Below are positions 42,096-51,018 of a DNA stretch of 64,000 bases, piece by piece. Each line of letters begins with the position of its first letter. Positions within the stretch are counted from its first letter, which is position 1. The notes beneath the pieces were generated by a model. The model was not told where the DNA came from and searched no databases. It saw only the letters and a list, made by a program, of their open reading frames with translations. The position numbers were made by a program, and so were the translations under genes. Source of the DNA: JAUIIK01 sp963709995. GTDB taxonomy: Bacteria > Chloroflexota > Chloroflexia > Thermomicrobiales > CFX8. The stretch lies in contig CAVPYN010000013.1 in assembly GCA_963709995.1 (NCBI GenBank), forward strand, positions 62,001 to 126,000. Direction: 5' to 3'.

Positions 42096-42437
42096 TTTGA
42101 TCGCAAGGTTCCGATAGCGTGAACCGCCTGCCAACCGTATCGTGATGTCAGAATTCGCGATGCGATTGGAGAGACGATCAATGACGATCCCCCGGCACCG
42201 GTTTCGCTTTGGCCTGATCAACGACGATCGAGTCGAGCCGGAAGGTTGGACCGAGCATGTACGGCGCGTCGAGGCGCTGGGATTTTCAACCTTCTTGATC
42301 CGCGATCACATCCTGCCCGACTTCTTCGGCCCGCAGCTCGCGCCATTGACGGCACTCGCAACAGCAGCGGCCGTGACGGAGCGGTTGCATGTCGGCACGC
42401 TTGTCTTCTCGAACGACTTTCGCCACCCGGCTTTCCT
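42096..42437 (+). repeat. Right copy of the 342-base direct repeat
   Basis: Counterpart of 37425-37766. It covers the leader and first 257 coding bases of the intact LLM gene at 42181. The two copies are 4,671 bases apart and in the same direction; the cassette lies entirely between them. Confidence 0.8.
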
Positions 42438-43143
42438 CGCCAAAGAAGCCGCGACGCTCGATGCGTTGTCTGGCGGACGCTTCGAACTTGGCATCGGCGC
42501 TGGCTGGCTGAGGGCCGAGTACGACGCGGCGGGATTGACGTTCGACAGGGCTGGCGTCCGCATCGACCGGCTGGATGAGTCGCTCGCGATCCTACGGGCA
42601 CTGCTCCGCGGTGATCAGGTCGACTTCGAGGGGCAGCACTATCATGTGTCCCAACTCTTGGACTTTCCTCCACCCACGCGTGCTGGCGGTCCACCGCTCC
42701 TGATCGGCGGCGGCAAGCCGCGGATGCTCAGGGTGGCCGGCAAGCACGCGGATATCGTGAGTATCCTGACGACCTCGGTCGCCAGCGGGGTCGTCGAAGA
42801 TTCGCCCGCGGAAAGAGTGCCAGCGGAGGTTGAGCGCAAGTTGGGCTGGATTCGGGAAGGGGCTGGAGAACGTTTCCCCGAGATTGAGTTGAACCTGATT
42901 CCGACGCTCGTTGTCACCGATGATCGCTACCGTGAAGCCAGAAGGATCGTCGTCCAGCGGAAATGGTCCGGCGTTTCCCCGGAGGATGTGCTGGAAATGC
43001 CCTCTTTCCTGATTGGAACCTATGATGAGATTGAGTCGACGATTCGGGAGCGATGTGAACGCTACGGCTTTTCCTACTACGCCTTTTCAGACGCGAATGC
43101 CAGGCAGGCTGTCCCGCTCGTCGAGAGATTGGCGGGCAGATGA
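42181..43143 (+). CDS. LLM-class F420-dependent oxidoreductase (intact paralogue)
   Basis: 320 residues from the ATG at 42181 (GGAGAG upstream). The LLM/TIGR03621-like layout is clear: RFRFGLINDDRVEPEGWTEH, RDHILPDFFGPQLAPLTALA, LHVGTLVFSNDFRHPAFLAK, LDALSGGRFELGIGAGWLRA (signature region), and GGPPLLIGGGKPRMLRVAGK (cofactor-phosphate loop). The family uses reduced F420 or FMN. A truncated paralogue of its first 84 codons lies 4.7 kb upstream, beyond the glycan cassette. Substrate unknown. It ends facing the small membrane protein gene, with a shared hairpin. Confidence 0.9.
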   Translation: MTIPRHRFRFGLINDDRVEPEGWTEHVRRVEALGFSTFLIRDHILPDFFGPQLAPLTALATAAAVTERLHVGTLVFSNDFRHPAFLAKEAATLDALSGGRFELGIGAGWLRAEYDAAGLTFDRAGVRIDRLDESLAILRALLRGDQVDFEGQHYHVSQLLDFPPPTRAGGPPLLIGGGKPRMLRVAGKHADIVSILTTSVASGVVEDSPAERVPAEVERKLGWIREGAGERFPEIELNLIPTLVVTDDRYREARRIVVQRKWSGVSPEDVLEMPSFLIGTYDEIESTIRERCERYGFSYYAFSDANARQAVPLVERLAGR

Positions 43144-43214
43144 CGCGTGCGACTTCAACGCTTCGATGAGGCGCCCTGTTCAGCGGATCCAGTCCGTGGT
43201 GACCTGGTTGGGCG

Positions 43215-43249
43215 CCAGTTAACGGTCTGCTCCGCCCACCGCTAACTGG
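43215..43249. terminator. Bidirectional hairpin between convergent genes
   Basis: CCAGTTAACGG (43215-43225) and CCGCTAACTGG (43239-43249) form an inverted repeat with one mismatch around a 13-base loop. It lies 72 bases after the LLM stop and overlaps the stop of the convergent minus-strand gene. No T-run. Confidence 0.5.
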
Positions 43250-43511
43250 ATGGTGGATTGGGCGGCGTCAGCGCGTAGGGATCGTCCACTTTGTCACGGA
43301 AGGCTGCTGTCAGTCGAGCCTTCTCAACCTCGGCAGCGGCGTCGCCTGCAGCCCTGGCGCGTTCCCAGCGGTCTCGTAGCCGGGCTGGCATGGATTTGAC
43401 CTGATCGGTGATTGGCTCCCGCTCCTCAGCGGGGATGGCGTCCTGCTCGTCGATGCGGACCATGATGCGAGCGATGGCGACGCCGATTGCCGCGCCGAGA
43501 ATGAGTTTCAT
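43242..43511 (-). CDS. Small protein with one N-terminal membrane segment
   Basis: About 89 residues from the ATG at 43511 (a GTG at 43526 would add five). MKLILGAAIGVAIARIMV is a membrane segment or uncleaved signal. The remainder is charged and helical, with VKSMPARLRDRWERARAAGD and AAAEVEKARLTAAFRDKV. The layout resembles YtxH-like or gas-vesicle-accessory-like small proteins, but no family can be named. It may share a transcript with the beta-helix gene upstream, 73 bases away. Confidence 0.6.
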   Translation of the reverse strand: MKLILGAAIGVAIARIMVRIDEQDAIPAEEREPITDQVKSMPARLRDRWERARAAGDAAAEVEKARLTAAFRDKVDDPYALTPPNPPSS

Positions 43512-43598
43512 GATATTGCGCCCCACGGTGTTTCCCCTATCCCGCTTTCATATCGATTCGTCCAGGGCAATCGCCTGCTTGCCCGCTATCTGCAATTC

Positions 43599-44129
43599 TT
43601 AGTCTCGGCCGACGATCGAGCGTAGCAGCCCTCCGAGCACCAAGAGAACCAGCCCTAGCCCCGCTCCGGCGATCGCCGCGGTCACCGGCGTGAAGAGCGT
43701 CTTGATCTCACCCCGGGCGGTTCCGGCAAAGAGGACCATCTGGGAATTCTCTATTTCGGCGGTCCCGGCTGACATGAAGAACACCCGGCTGCGATTGAGG
43801 CGCGCTTCCTCGGCTACAACCTGGACAGCTCTCGATCGTAGGAGCACGGCGTTGTCGGTCCCGAGCGATACTGCGCCTGACTGATCGAGCTGAGCGGACT
43901 TCGCCTGGATTGATTTCGCCCCCGAGCGCTCCATTACGACCCGGTCGCCGGAGACTGTCTCGCTACTTGAGCGGGTCATCATGACCGTCTCGGCTTCGAC
44001 GTTCTTGACAGCAGTCCGGGAGATTTCCGTTGCTGGAGCTTCTTCCCGGGTTGCCGGTTTCTTGTAGGTTATTTCGCGTATACCGCTGGCTTCTCCGACG
44101 TTTTCCACGTCGCCTGAGTCTGCGCTCAT
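43599..44129 (-). CDS. Beta-helix repeat protein with C-terminal membrane anchor
   Basis: 176 residues. Residues 35-135 consist of loose ten- to twelve-residue repeats with alternating hydrophobic residues: VEAETVMMTRSSSETVSGDR, VVMERSGAKSIQAKSAQLDQ and AVLLRSRAVQVVAEEARLNR. This points to a left- or right-handed beta-helix similar to bactofilin-like or pentapeptide-like coils. A single hydrophobic segment (about 145-170, PVTAAIAGAGLGLVLLVLGG) ends the chain, so the helix faces the cytoplasm or the outside as a tail-anchored domain. GGGGAGAGG precedes the ATG. Similar unnamed proteins occur in Chloroflexota genomes; function unknown. Confidence 0.65.
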   Translation of the reverse strand: MSADSGDVENVGEASGIREITYKKPATREEAPATEISRTAVKNVEAETVMMTRSSSETVSGDRVVMERSGAKSIQAKSAQLDQSGAVSLGTDNAVLLRSRAVQVVAEEARLNRSRVFFMSAGTAEIENSQMVLFAGTARGEIKTLFTPVTAAIAGAGLGLVLLVLGGLLRSIVGRD

Positions 44130-44163
44130 GTCGTGCCTCTCCCCGTACCGGAACCCTCGACTA

Positions 44164-45018
44164 TTAGCCTACATCAACGACCAACGTGTCGTATGCGAAT
44201 TCGATTCGCAACCCGTCGCACCTGAGCGCAGCCTCGAATCTGAAGGAGATCGTCGTGGGAGTGGCTATCCTGCTCCTCGATGTGGGCCAGGATTGTCCGG
44301 CCGGCGTCGATCTGGCGCACCATCTCAAGTGTTTGGGCGAAGGTCGCTTCCATCTTGAGGATCGGATGGCTCGCGTCGATCTTCGTTCGCCGGTTAGCGG
44401 GTCGTGCTCGACGACGCCCATCGGCAGGATCGCGAGATCGACGCCATGGGTGAACTCCGGCGGCTCCCATCCGACCAGTTCGCCGGAGCGATCAGGACAC
44501 GCCTACCGGCTTCTTCAAACAGGAATGCGTAGACGTAGTCTTCGGCCAGACGAAACGGGGTGATCCTGACGTCGGTGATCTCGATGCTCTCTCTGTCAGG
44601 GACGGTGTGGACCCGGGTATAGCCCTGTTGCGACATGAACTCGAAATGCTCCGCCAGTCCGAGCCACTGCTGGAAATCGGTGGCGACTTGCTGCGGCAGG
44701 TAGATGTCCGTTGTGCGACCGCTTGGCGGCCAGTTGCGGAAGTCGACGTTGAGCGCCTCCCAGACTCGCCGCCCATCGTGTGGTCGGGGTGCCAATGGGA
44801 GTAAAGCCCGGCCCGAACGTGCTCGATCCCGGCACGGTTGAGCTGGTCCTTGATTTCCTCCGGCGTGTCGATCAGGACATCGGGGCCGTGGATGAAGATG
44901 GCTGGACCGCACGGCTGTAAGGCACGCCACGCGCGCGCGCTTCGACACAGATGCGGCAGCCGCAACCAGGTCGTGGAGTCGTCGTCGCGCCGCCGGTACC
45001 GAGAAACTCGATCCGCAT
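44164..45018 (-). CDS. MBL-fold metallo-hydrolase (PhnP-like, frameshifted)
   Basis: From the ATG at 45018 (GGAGG five bases upstream) the protein starts MRIEFLGTGGATTTPRPGCG and CRICVEARARGVPYSR, the opening of PhnP/RNase Z-like hydrolases with a Cys pair. The frame moves near 44910. The metal motif is in GLYSHWHPDHTMG (HxHxDH). More shifts occur near 44790, 44495, 44395 and 44250. Later parts include DIYLPQQVATDFQQWLGLAE, DLAILPMGVVEHDPLTGE and ILKMEATFAQTLEMVRQIDA, ending at 44164. About 285 residues in all. The family hydrolyses phosphodiesters such as cyclic ribose phosphates; no C-P lyase gene is near. Confidence 0.75.
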
Positions 45019-45072
45019 GCCAACCTCCAATGTAGATCGTGAGATTCTAGCAGCGTGCGAGAGCGAACTGGA

Positions 45073-45108
45073 GAATGGTGGCGAATGTTCCAGCACTCAC
45101 CACCATTC
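45073..45108. terminator. Nine-base hairpin behind the collagen-like secreted protein
   Basis: GAATGGTGG (45073-45081) and CCACCATTC (45100-45108) are exact inverted arms around an 18-base loop, 19 bases beyond the stop of the minus-strand secreted protein. No T-run, so a terminator role is likely but not certain. Confidence 0.45.
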
Positions 45109-45126
45109 CGACTATCCGGCATGGTC

Positions 45127-45655
45127 TTACGGCTGAGCGCAGACCACTTCGACATAGAGATCTATGTCATCGCCAACGATGTTATGCCAGATCTCAACGT
45201 ACCAGGAGTCTCCGCCGGACGGGTGGTTAACCCGCACACTGACGTTGTAACAAGGAACAACGTAGTATCCACCTCCGACCGCGACCTCGCCTTCCTCACA
45301 GGATGCGGTGGAGTTCCCGGCTGAGTTGGCGTCGACGGTGACCGCGTCGGCGGCACTCACGACGAAGTTGCTGACGTCGATTTCGCCAGGCGGTCCCTGT
45401 GGCCCCTGGGGATCTTGCGGGCCTTGAGGTCCTTGAGGGCCGGGGGGCCCTTGCTGGTTGACTGGAACGATGACCCCGTCTGGGCAGAGTTGGATCGGTC
45501 ACGAAGCGAACATAAGTGGTGTAGCCGTTGACGCAGAACAGCACTTCTCCAGGCGCTGGCGGCGCGGCCCGGACGAGCGACAGCCCGTAGTCTGAGGCGT
45601 CCGCGCCGAACATAAGCAAAATGGCGATCACTATTCGAGGCGGATTCCATCCCAA
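45127..45655 (-). CDS. Secreted 'CVNGYT' protein with collagen-like linker (frameshifted)
   Basis: The N-terminal part holds a hydrophobic export segment (IVIAILLMFGADASDYGLSL) and PAPGEVLFCVNGYTTYVRFV. A frame change near 45495 leads to CPDGVIVPVNQQ and a run of Gly-Pro-Gln/Gly-Pro-Pro triplets (about eight) ending PPGEIDVSNFVVSAADAVTV. The C-terminal domain has CEEGEVAVGGGYYVVPCYN and DSWYVEIWHNIVGDD, ending VEVVCAQP. The order signal, CVNGYT, linker, CxxGxVAxGGG, VVCA is shared with the protein at 19587, which lacks the Gly-X-Y run. The start codon is uncertain (45655 TTG or a nearby codon in another frame). Function unknown; probably a small extracellular or surface protein. Confidence 0.65.
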
Positions 45656-45669
45656 GGCTCGCCGGAGTA

Positions 45670-45955
45670 ATCGGGTCGTGGTCAGTATCCTTCCTCGAAT
45701 TAATCACGCACGTCTCCCGATATGACATGCTGCTATTACAGCTATACGTTCAGGATCTGCCGTGCGTTGCGGTAATGTTCGCGCCGAAAGGCAGGATGGG
45801 AGGCGTCACAGTTGTGACTGACACCGTGCAAATCCGTCCTTGCGCGCGCGGATGTCACGTCCCAGCTCAAGTGCGCGGTATGCTTGACGATGGTTTGACG
45901 CATGTCTGGGCTGCTTCTCAGCCCCTTTCATATTTCAAGGAACGAGTAATTGCAC
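45670..45955. other. Intergenic region upstream of RNase J
   Basis: No gene is supported. It should hold the promoter of rnj and of the divergent secreted protein, but no -35/-10 pair close to consensus is seen. A short palindrome GTCACA-GT-TGTGAC (45805-45818) is the only clear symmetric site. Confidence 0.35.
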
Positions 45956-47631
45956 ATGGCCGGAGGACGTTTGAAAGTGACACCGCTGGGGGGCAGCGGT
46001 GAAATTGGCAAGAGCATGATGGTCGCCGAATTTCGTGGCGACCTTGTCGTTGTCGATTGCGGCTGCAAATTTCCCGAAGAGGAGATGCGTGGCATCGATC
46101 TGATCATTCCCGACGTTACCTATCTCCAGGAGCATCGCAGCCGCCTGCGTGGCTTCCTTATCACCCACGGGCATGAGGACCACATCGGTTCAATTCCTTA
46201 CGTCCTCCCGCAGCTCAAGGAGATCGCGCCGATTCCTATCTATGGCTCGGCGCTTGCGCTGGCGTTCGTGCGCTCGAAGCTCGATGAAGCGCAAATCACC
46301 GACATGGCGAGGTTGATCGAAATCGAGCCAGGCAAGATCTATCCGATTGGCCACGAATTCGAGGCGGAGTTCATCCCGGTTACCCATTCGATTCCCGGCT
46401 CGATGGCGGTCGCGCTGACCTGCGAAGTTGGCCGGATCGTCCATACCGGCGATTTCAAGTTCGACCGCACCCCGCCGCTAGGCCCGGCGACCGACGAACT
46501 GCGTCTTCGAGAACTCGGGGATGAGGGTGTTCTGGTTCTCTTCTCCGATGCCACACGGATCGAGACGCCGGGCCGTACTCCAACCGAACAAGTGGTTGCC
46601 GGGACGCTCGATCGGGTCATTGGCGACGCTCCGGGACGGGTGCTGCTGGCGTCGTTTGCCTCGAACATTTCTCGTCTCTACCAGGCGATCGAGGCTGCCG
46701 AGCGGCACGGGCGCAAGGTTGGTGTTGTCGGGCGTAGCATGGAGAACTCCGTCCGTATTGCCCAGGAACTTGGATACATCGAGGATCGTGAAGGTGTCAT
46801 CCGTCCCTTGCAGGAAGTCGTGCGCTTTCCGGACCGTGAGATTCTCATCCTGACCACTGGCTCTCAAGGCGAGGCGCAGGCGGCGCTTTCCCGGATGGCG
46901 AGTGGCGATCACCCAACGCTGAGCGTTCGCGAGGGGGACACTGTTGTACTCTCGGCAACGCCGGTGCCTGGGAATGAAGAGACGGTTTCCCAGACGATCA
47001 ACAATCTCTTCCGTCTCGGGGCGCGAGTCATCTACTCGGCGATCGAGCCGAACATCCATGTCTCCGGCCATGCCGCCCGCGAGGAACTCAAGCACTTGAT
47101 TCAGATTATGAAGCCAACGTTCGTTGCGCCGATCCACGGCGAAACCCGGCACCTGCATCTCTACCGGGATATGGCGGTTGAAGCGGGCATGCCGCCAGCA
47201 AACATCATCATTCCGGAGTCCGGGCGCCCGATCTCGCTCTCTGACGAAGACTGGAGCTTTGATCGAGAGGTGACACATGGCGCGGTGCTGGTCGATGCGA
47301 TGGGTCGCGACCGCTACCAGAATGTCGTGTTGCGGAACTCGGACTCGCTGGCTGACGCCCAGGTGATCATCGCGACCCTTGCGGTCGATCTGGCTCAAGG
47401 GGTGTTGATCGCCGGGCCAGAATTGAGTGGCAAAGGGTTCGATGACAGGAGGGGCGCAAGTTGCTCGCCGACGCGGAGGCGGATCTGGCTCGATTCCTGG
47501 AGCGCAGCCTGCGGCGTGGCAACATGTCCTACGGCTATCTGGTCAATCGGGTCAAGGACACTGTGGCGAGGTTCATCTTCAAGCGCTCCAAGCTCCGGCC
47601 GATGATCCTGCCGGTGGTGACAGAATTTTAG
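45956..47631 (+). CDS. rnj: Ribonuclease J (one late frameshift)
   Basis: Starts at the ATG at 45956 with AAGGAACGAG upstream. The beta-lactamase part carries GGSGEIGKSMMVAEF and FLITHGHEDHIGSIPYVLPQ (zinc motif HxHxDH), with later ligands in PVTHSIPGSMAVAL and HTGDFKFDRTP. The beta-CASP insert includes SDATRIETPGRTPTEQVV, LLASFASNISR and GSQGEAQAALSRMASG, and HVSGHAAREELKHLIQIMKP gives motif C. The frame slips near 47450; in the next frame the C-terminal domain continues (LLADAEADLARFLERSLRRG; SYGYLVNRVKDTVARFIFKR) to 47631. The enzyme is a 5'-3' exo- and endoribonuclease of mRNA decay and rRNA maturation. Length about 558 is normal. Confidence 0.93.
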
Positions 47632-47792
47632 ACTCGATCTTGATGGGATCAAGCGAACAGTGCCTGACATCGATCTCCGCTGCCTGGTCTGGAGCGGGCG
47701 TTCAGTAGCGGCTCCCTGGCGTCGGCCTGTGTGAGATCGATTCGCTCGCTTTCCAATCGTTCGAAGTTCGGTCGGAGGTCGCGAGTCAGCGC

Positions 47793-48722
47793 TTATTCAA
47801 TGAGCCGGTTGAGCTCTGGGACATGTTCAGCGCACAGCAGGTGTTCCTCGATAAAGCTGGCCAGCCCCTCGTCCATATGGTTGCCAATCGTGATCTCGGC
47901 TTCGGCTCGAACGCGCTGGGATGCGTTGCCCATCGCAACGCCGAATCCTGCTTCGGCCAGCATCTCAAGGTCATTGATGCCGTCACCTACCGCAACGACA
48001 TCGCTCATCGCCAGGCCGTACTTCCCGCAGAGATAGCGTAGGGCGGCTGCCTTGGTGCTGCTTGGATGGAGAAACTGAACCCAGTCGGTCTGCCCGGCGA
48101 AGTCTTCGTTGATCAATAGCCGGAACTCGGCATCGCGTCCCCCGGCAATTGCTTCGATGCCGCGCAAGCGTGCAACATCGTCATAGACAACGATCCGCAC
48201 CGCGTGTCCGACCCTGGCAAGTTGCTCATACGGCAACCGTTCGACCGTCGTTCCAAAGTCGTCAATGAGTCGCCTGATCCAGCGTCCGGTGTATGTTCCA
48301 TCCAGCTCCTTCGCACCGGTAAAGACCCGCTCGCCCTGGCGAATATCCTCGATGACCATCGGCTGGAGGCTGCGCTCGACCAGCGCAGGCACGACAAAGC
48401 CGACGATTTCAGGTGGCAGCGGGATGTAGTGCATGATTTCCGCCGTGGCTGAGTCGCGGATCAACGCGCCGTTGTAGGTGACGAGCGGCACGCGCAAATC
48501 CAGATGATCCGCCACCGGTTTTGCTCCGGACCAGGAGCGCCCGGTCGCGATCGTGACCAGCCAGCCCGATTCACCGGCAGCGTGGACCGCCCGTCGGGTT
48601 CGTTCGCCGATGGCGCCGTCTGGGCCAGTGAGCGTGCCGTCGATGTCCAGCGCGAGGATTCCTTTCGGACGAGATCGCGGTGGTTGCGTGTGGGCTGATT
48701 GCTGATTGGCGGGACCTGTCAC
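47793..48722 (-). CDS. Cof-type HAD-superfamily phosphatase
   Basis: 309 residues from a GTG at 48722 with GGAG five bases upstream. HAD motif I is ILALDIDGTLTGPDG, motif II TIATGRSWSG, and motif IV AVGDGINDLEMLAEAGFGVA with MGNASQRVRAEA; the catalytic lysine is in HPSSTKAAALRYLC. A C2-type cap lies between (about 95-210). Cof/YidA enzymes dephosphorylate sugar phosphates, FMN or pyridoxal phosphate; the substrate here is open. The N-terminal 18 residues are polar and may not be needed, so a later start is conceivable. Confidence 0.9.
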   Translation of the reverse strand: MTGPANQQSAHTQPPRSRPKGILALDIDGTLTGPDGAIGERTRRAVHAAGESGWLVTIATGRSWSGAKPVADHLDLRVPLVTYNGALIRDSATAEIMHYIPLPPEIVGFVVPALVERSLQPMVIEDIRQGERVFTGAKELDGTYTGRWIRRLIDDFGTTVERLPYEQLARVGHAVRIVVYDDVARLRGIEAIAGGRDAEFRLLINEDFAGQTDWVQFLHPSSTKAAALRYLCGKYGLAMSDVVAVGDGINDLEMLAEAGFGVAMGNASQRVRAEAEITIGNHMDEGLASFIEEHLLCAEHVPELNRLIE

Positions 48723-48849
48723 TCATGCTCCAAATCTGTCTTGTCGACGATCATTCGCGATTTTCCTGTTTAACACGGCTCCGTTGTTCATCGATCTGAA
48801 TCCTACGGTGAGGGTGTTATCCAAGGGTAAGACGCGGGTAAACGCGCCA

Positions 48850-49530
48850 TTATCCCTGCAACTGAATCTCGAAGGGCGCTGGCATGGAACCAGAGGCGAG
48901 CGCTTGAAGCGCCGTTAGCGCCTTCAGGGCGTAATCGTCGGAAACGTCGACGAAGTCGTCCAGCCCGATGACAATCGCTTCTGCTTCCGAGGCTTCGCGC
49001 TCGAACCTGGTCGCCGGGATGGTTGTAACTCGCTCTCGAAAGAGCAGCAAGCCATCGGCAATCCTGATCTGAACGAGCGCGTCAACTTCTTGTGGGTGTA
49101 GCAGGTAGTCCGTCAGCAGCATGTCGCTATGAACGGCGTAAGCCTCGTTGATCTCGCGATCGAGAACGTCCTTGCTGCGCCACTCGTGAAAGCGCCGGCC
49201 GAGCCGGACAACGCCAGTTACTCCGATATGCAGCCCGATCTCTTCGTCGGCCTCCCGCAATGTTTCAGCCAGGCTCTCGCCGCTTCGGAAATGCCCGCCG
49301 ACGGCAACATCGAGCGCGCCGGGCCAGGTGTCCTTCGTCATCGACCGCCGCTGGAAGATGACCAGCGGATCTCTCTCGCTGATGGTCCACAACCAGAGAT
49401 GAAGCGAGCGGTGCCAGTCGCCATCGCGATGCACCTCCCCGCGTGGCTTCGATTGGCCCAGGGGTTTGCCGGACGGATCGTAGAGATCGAAGAGCTCATG
49501 TTGTGGATCGGTTGTTGGACCAGTTCGCAA
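48850..49530 (-). CDS. Nudix hydrolase (isopentenyl-diphosphate-isomerase-like layout)
   Basis: 226 residues. The Nudix box lies at about residues 78-100: it starts GHFRSGESLAETL and ends READEEIGL, with the conserved Gly, Glu and REAxEEIG elements. The front part (HELFDLYDPSGKPLGQSKPR; DWHRSLHLWLWTI) is typical of the YfcD/IPP-isomerase-like subgroup. After the box come FHEWRSKDVLDREINEAYAV and an extra C-terminal helix domain (about 165-220). Nudix enzymes cleave nucleoside diphosphates linked to another moiety. The substrate of this subgroup is not settled. Confidence 0.9.
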   Translation of the reverse strand: MRTGPTTDPQHELFDLYDPSGKPLGQSKPRGEVHRDGDWHRSLHLWLWTISERDPLVIFQRRSMTKDTWPGALDVAVGGHFRSGESLAETLREADEEIGLHIGVTGVVRLGRRFHEWRSKDVLDREINEAYAVHSDMLLTDYLLHPQEVDALVQIRIADGLLLFRERVTTIPATRFEREASEAEAIVIGLDDFVDVSDDYALKALTALQALASGSMPAPFEIQLQG

Positions 49531-49596
49531 TAGTCAGGTCACAATCTCTGGCGTGGCCGATTTCCTCTAAACATGTAAGCTGGCCGTGCCAGCGAG

Positions 49597-50763
49597 CTAC
49601 AGCTTCGCCAACTCCCGCGCCAACGCCTCATAGCCGCCAGCGGAGCGGATCAGTTCCTCGATCTGGACTGACTCATCGATTGTGTGAGCCTGGGCCTCGT
49701 CGCCAGGGCCGAATCCGATCGTTGGTATGCCTCGTCGACCGGCGGATTGACTGCCATTGGTGCAGAAGGCGTAGTGGCTCAAGATCGGTGTGATTCCGGC
49801 GCTTTCGAGAGCGGCGCTCGACACTTCCACAATTGCCGAGCGGTCATCCATACGCCAGGCGGGCGCGAAGTTGGGTGCAACTACCCCTGCCCCGGTCCAA
49901 CTCGTGAACCGATCGACGGCGATTGACTCCTGTGCTTGAAGCTGGGGATAGCCCTCTTTGATGCGATCCAACGCCTCTTCGATCTCCACCAGCACACCTT
50001 CCTCGGTCTCCCCCACCAGTAAACGCCGGTCGAAGGTTGCGTCGCAGCGCTCCGGGATGACCGATAGACCGGGATAGGGGTGGGATTTCACGTCGGTTAC
50101 CTCAAGTATGGCGGGTCCAAGCAGATCATCGGTTGGCAGGTCGATCACTGACAGTCCAGTGATGACGGCGGCCATCGCTTTGACCGCGTTCACGCCCAAC
50201 TGCGGTGTCGAGGAGTGAGCCGGGATGCCGCGGGTCTGAATGAGGATTTCGGCCCGGCCGCGCTGTGCTCTGGCGATGCGCAAACCGGTGGCTTCACCGA
50301 TGACGACCGCCTTGGCCGGGTAGCGGTCGAGCACGTGTCCGAGGGCATATCCTTCGACGAGTTCCTCAGCGATGCTGGCCGAGACGACGACATTGCAGGC
50401 TGGCGGAGCATCCTGGAGCCGGGCGATCCCGACGATCATCGCCGCGATTGCCCCTTTCATGTCAGCAACCCCGCGACCATGCAGCCGGCCGCCTATCGGC
50501 GTCGCCTTGAAGGGATTGGTCATCCAGTCGTCAGGATCACCAACGCCGACGGTGTCGAGGTGCCCATCAAAAACGATCCAGTCATCACCCGTTCCGCGAA
50601 TGATGCCGGTCACGTTGCCGAGATCGTCGATCTGGACATCCTCGTAGCCGAGAGAGGTCATTGCTTCGACGGCAACCCGCGCCGCAGCCTCTTCGCCAAT
50701 CTCGGCGTGGCTCGGGCTGGCGACGAGCCGCCGGGTCGTTTCCAGAATCGCATCATCGTTCAT
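49597..50763 (-). CDS. YgeY-like M20 family hydrolase
   Basis: About 388 residues from the ATG at 50763 (GAGGAC upstream); two ATGs at 50781/50778 are possible and an open extension to 50955 is not. Metal motifs: WIVFDGHLDTVGVGDPDDW, GRGVADMKGAIAAMIVG and VSASIAEELVEGYAL, where the usual catalytic Glu-Glu pair is kept. The lid domain includes GIPAHSSTPQLGVNAVKAMA, and the last ligand is in AQAHTIDESVQIEEL. The first motif is characteristic of the YgeY group, often found beside dihydropyrimidinase- or carbamoyltransferase-like genes in purine or hydantoin breakdown. Here the upstream gene is an amidohydrolase, but it is of another subtype. Confidence 0.9.
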   Translation of the reverse strand: MNDDAILETTRRLVASPSHAEIGEEAAARVAVEAMTSLGYEDVQIDDLGNVTGIIRGTGDDWIVFDGHLDTVGVGDPDDWMTNPFKATPIGGRLHGRGVADMKGAIAAMIVGIARLQDAPPACNVVVSASIAEELVEGYALGHVLDRYPAKAVVIGEATGLRIARAQRGRAEILIQTRGIPAHSSTPQLGVNAVKAMAAVITGLSVIDLPTDDLLGPAILEVTDVKSHPYPGLSVIPERCDATFDRRLLVGETEEGVLVEIEEALDRIKEGYPQLQAQESIAVDRFTSWTGAGVVAPNFAPAWRMDDRSAIVEVSSAALESAGITPILSHYAFCTNGSQSAGRRGIPTIGFGPGDEAQAHTIDESVQIEELIRSAGGYEALARELAKL

Positions 50764-50852
50764 TTGGACCGTCCTCATCATCTTCTGCCCCAGATGATAG
50801 ACGGTATTCGGCCGGATCGACCGGCTCGTCGCCAGGCAATTGCGCAATGCGA

Positions 50853-50894
50853 AACCCCGGGTCCGTTGTGGCTGGGACAGCCTGGACCGGGGTT
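50853..50894 (-). terminator. Compound hairpin between amidohydrolase and YgeY genes
   Basis: AACCCCGGGTCC (50853-50864) pairs with GGACCGGGGTT (50884-50894) apart from one extra G, and an inner GGCT...AGCC stem fits the loop. On the minus strand it is followed by TTTCGC. It lies 125 bases after the amidohydrolase stop and 90 bases before the YgeY start, so it may terminate the former or regulate the latter. Confidence 0.5.
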
Positions 50895-51018
50895 CCTCTG
50901 AAGGAAGGGAGGGTATAGCGGCGATGTCGGCTTGATCGCCACTCCTACAATCCATACGTACGAATCTGGGACTTGGTCAATTGCTTCGAAACATTCGCGT
51001 TAGTTCTTTCAATATCGG

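Noticed and set aside
45805..45818. GTCACA-GT-TGTGAC palindrome as a possible CRP-type site
   Set aside because: CRP/FNR sites have the opposite arm order (TGTGA-N6-TCACA) and no promoter of good quality is placed next to it.
46478..47398. 306-residue minus-strand open frame opposite RNase J
   Set aside because: Antisense shadow of a conserved gene in high-GC DNA; no start signal or family match.
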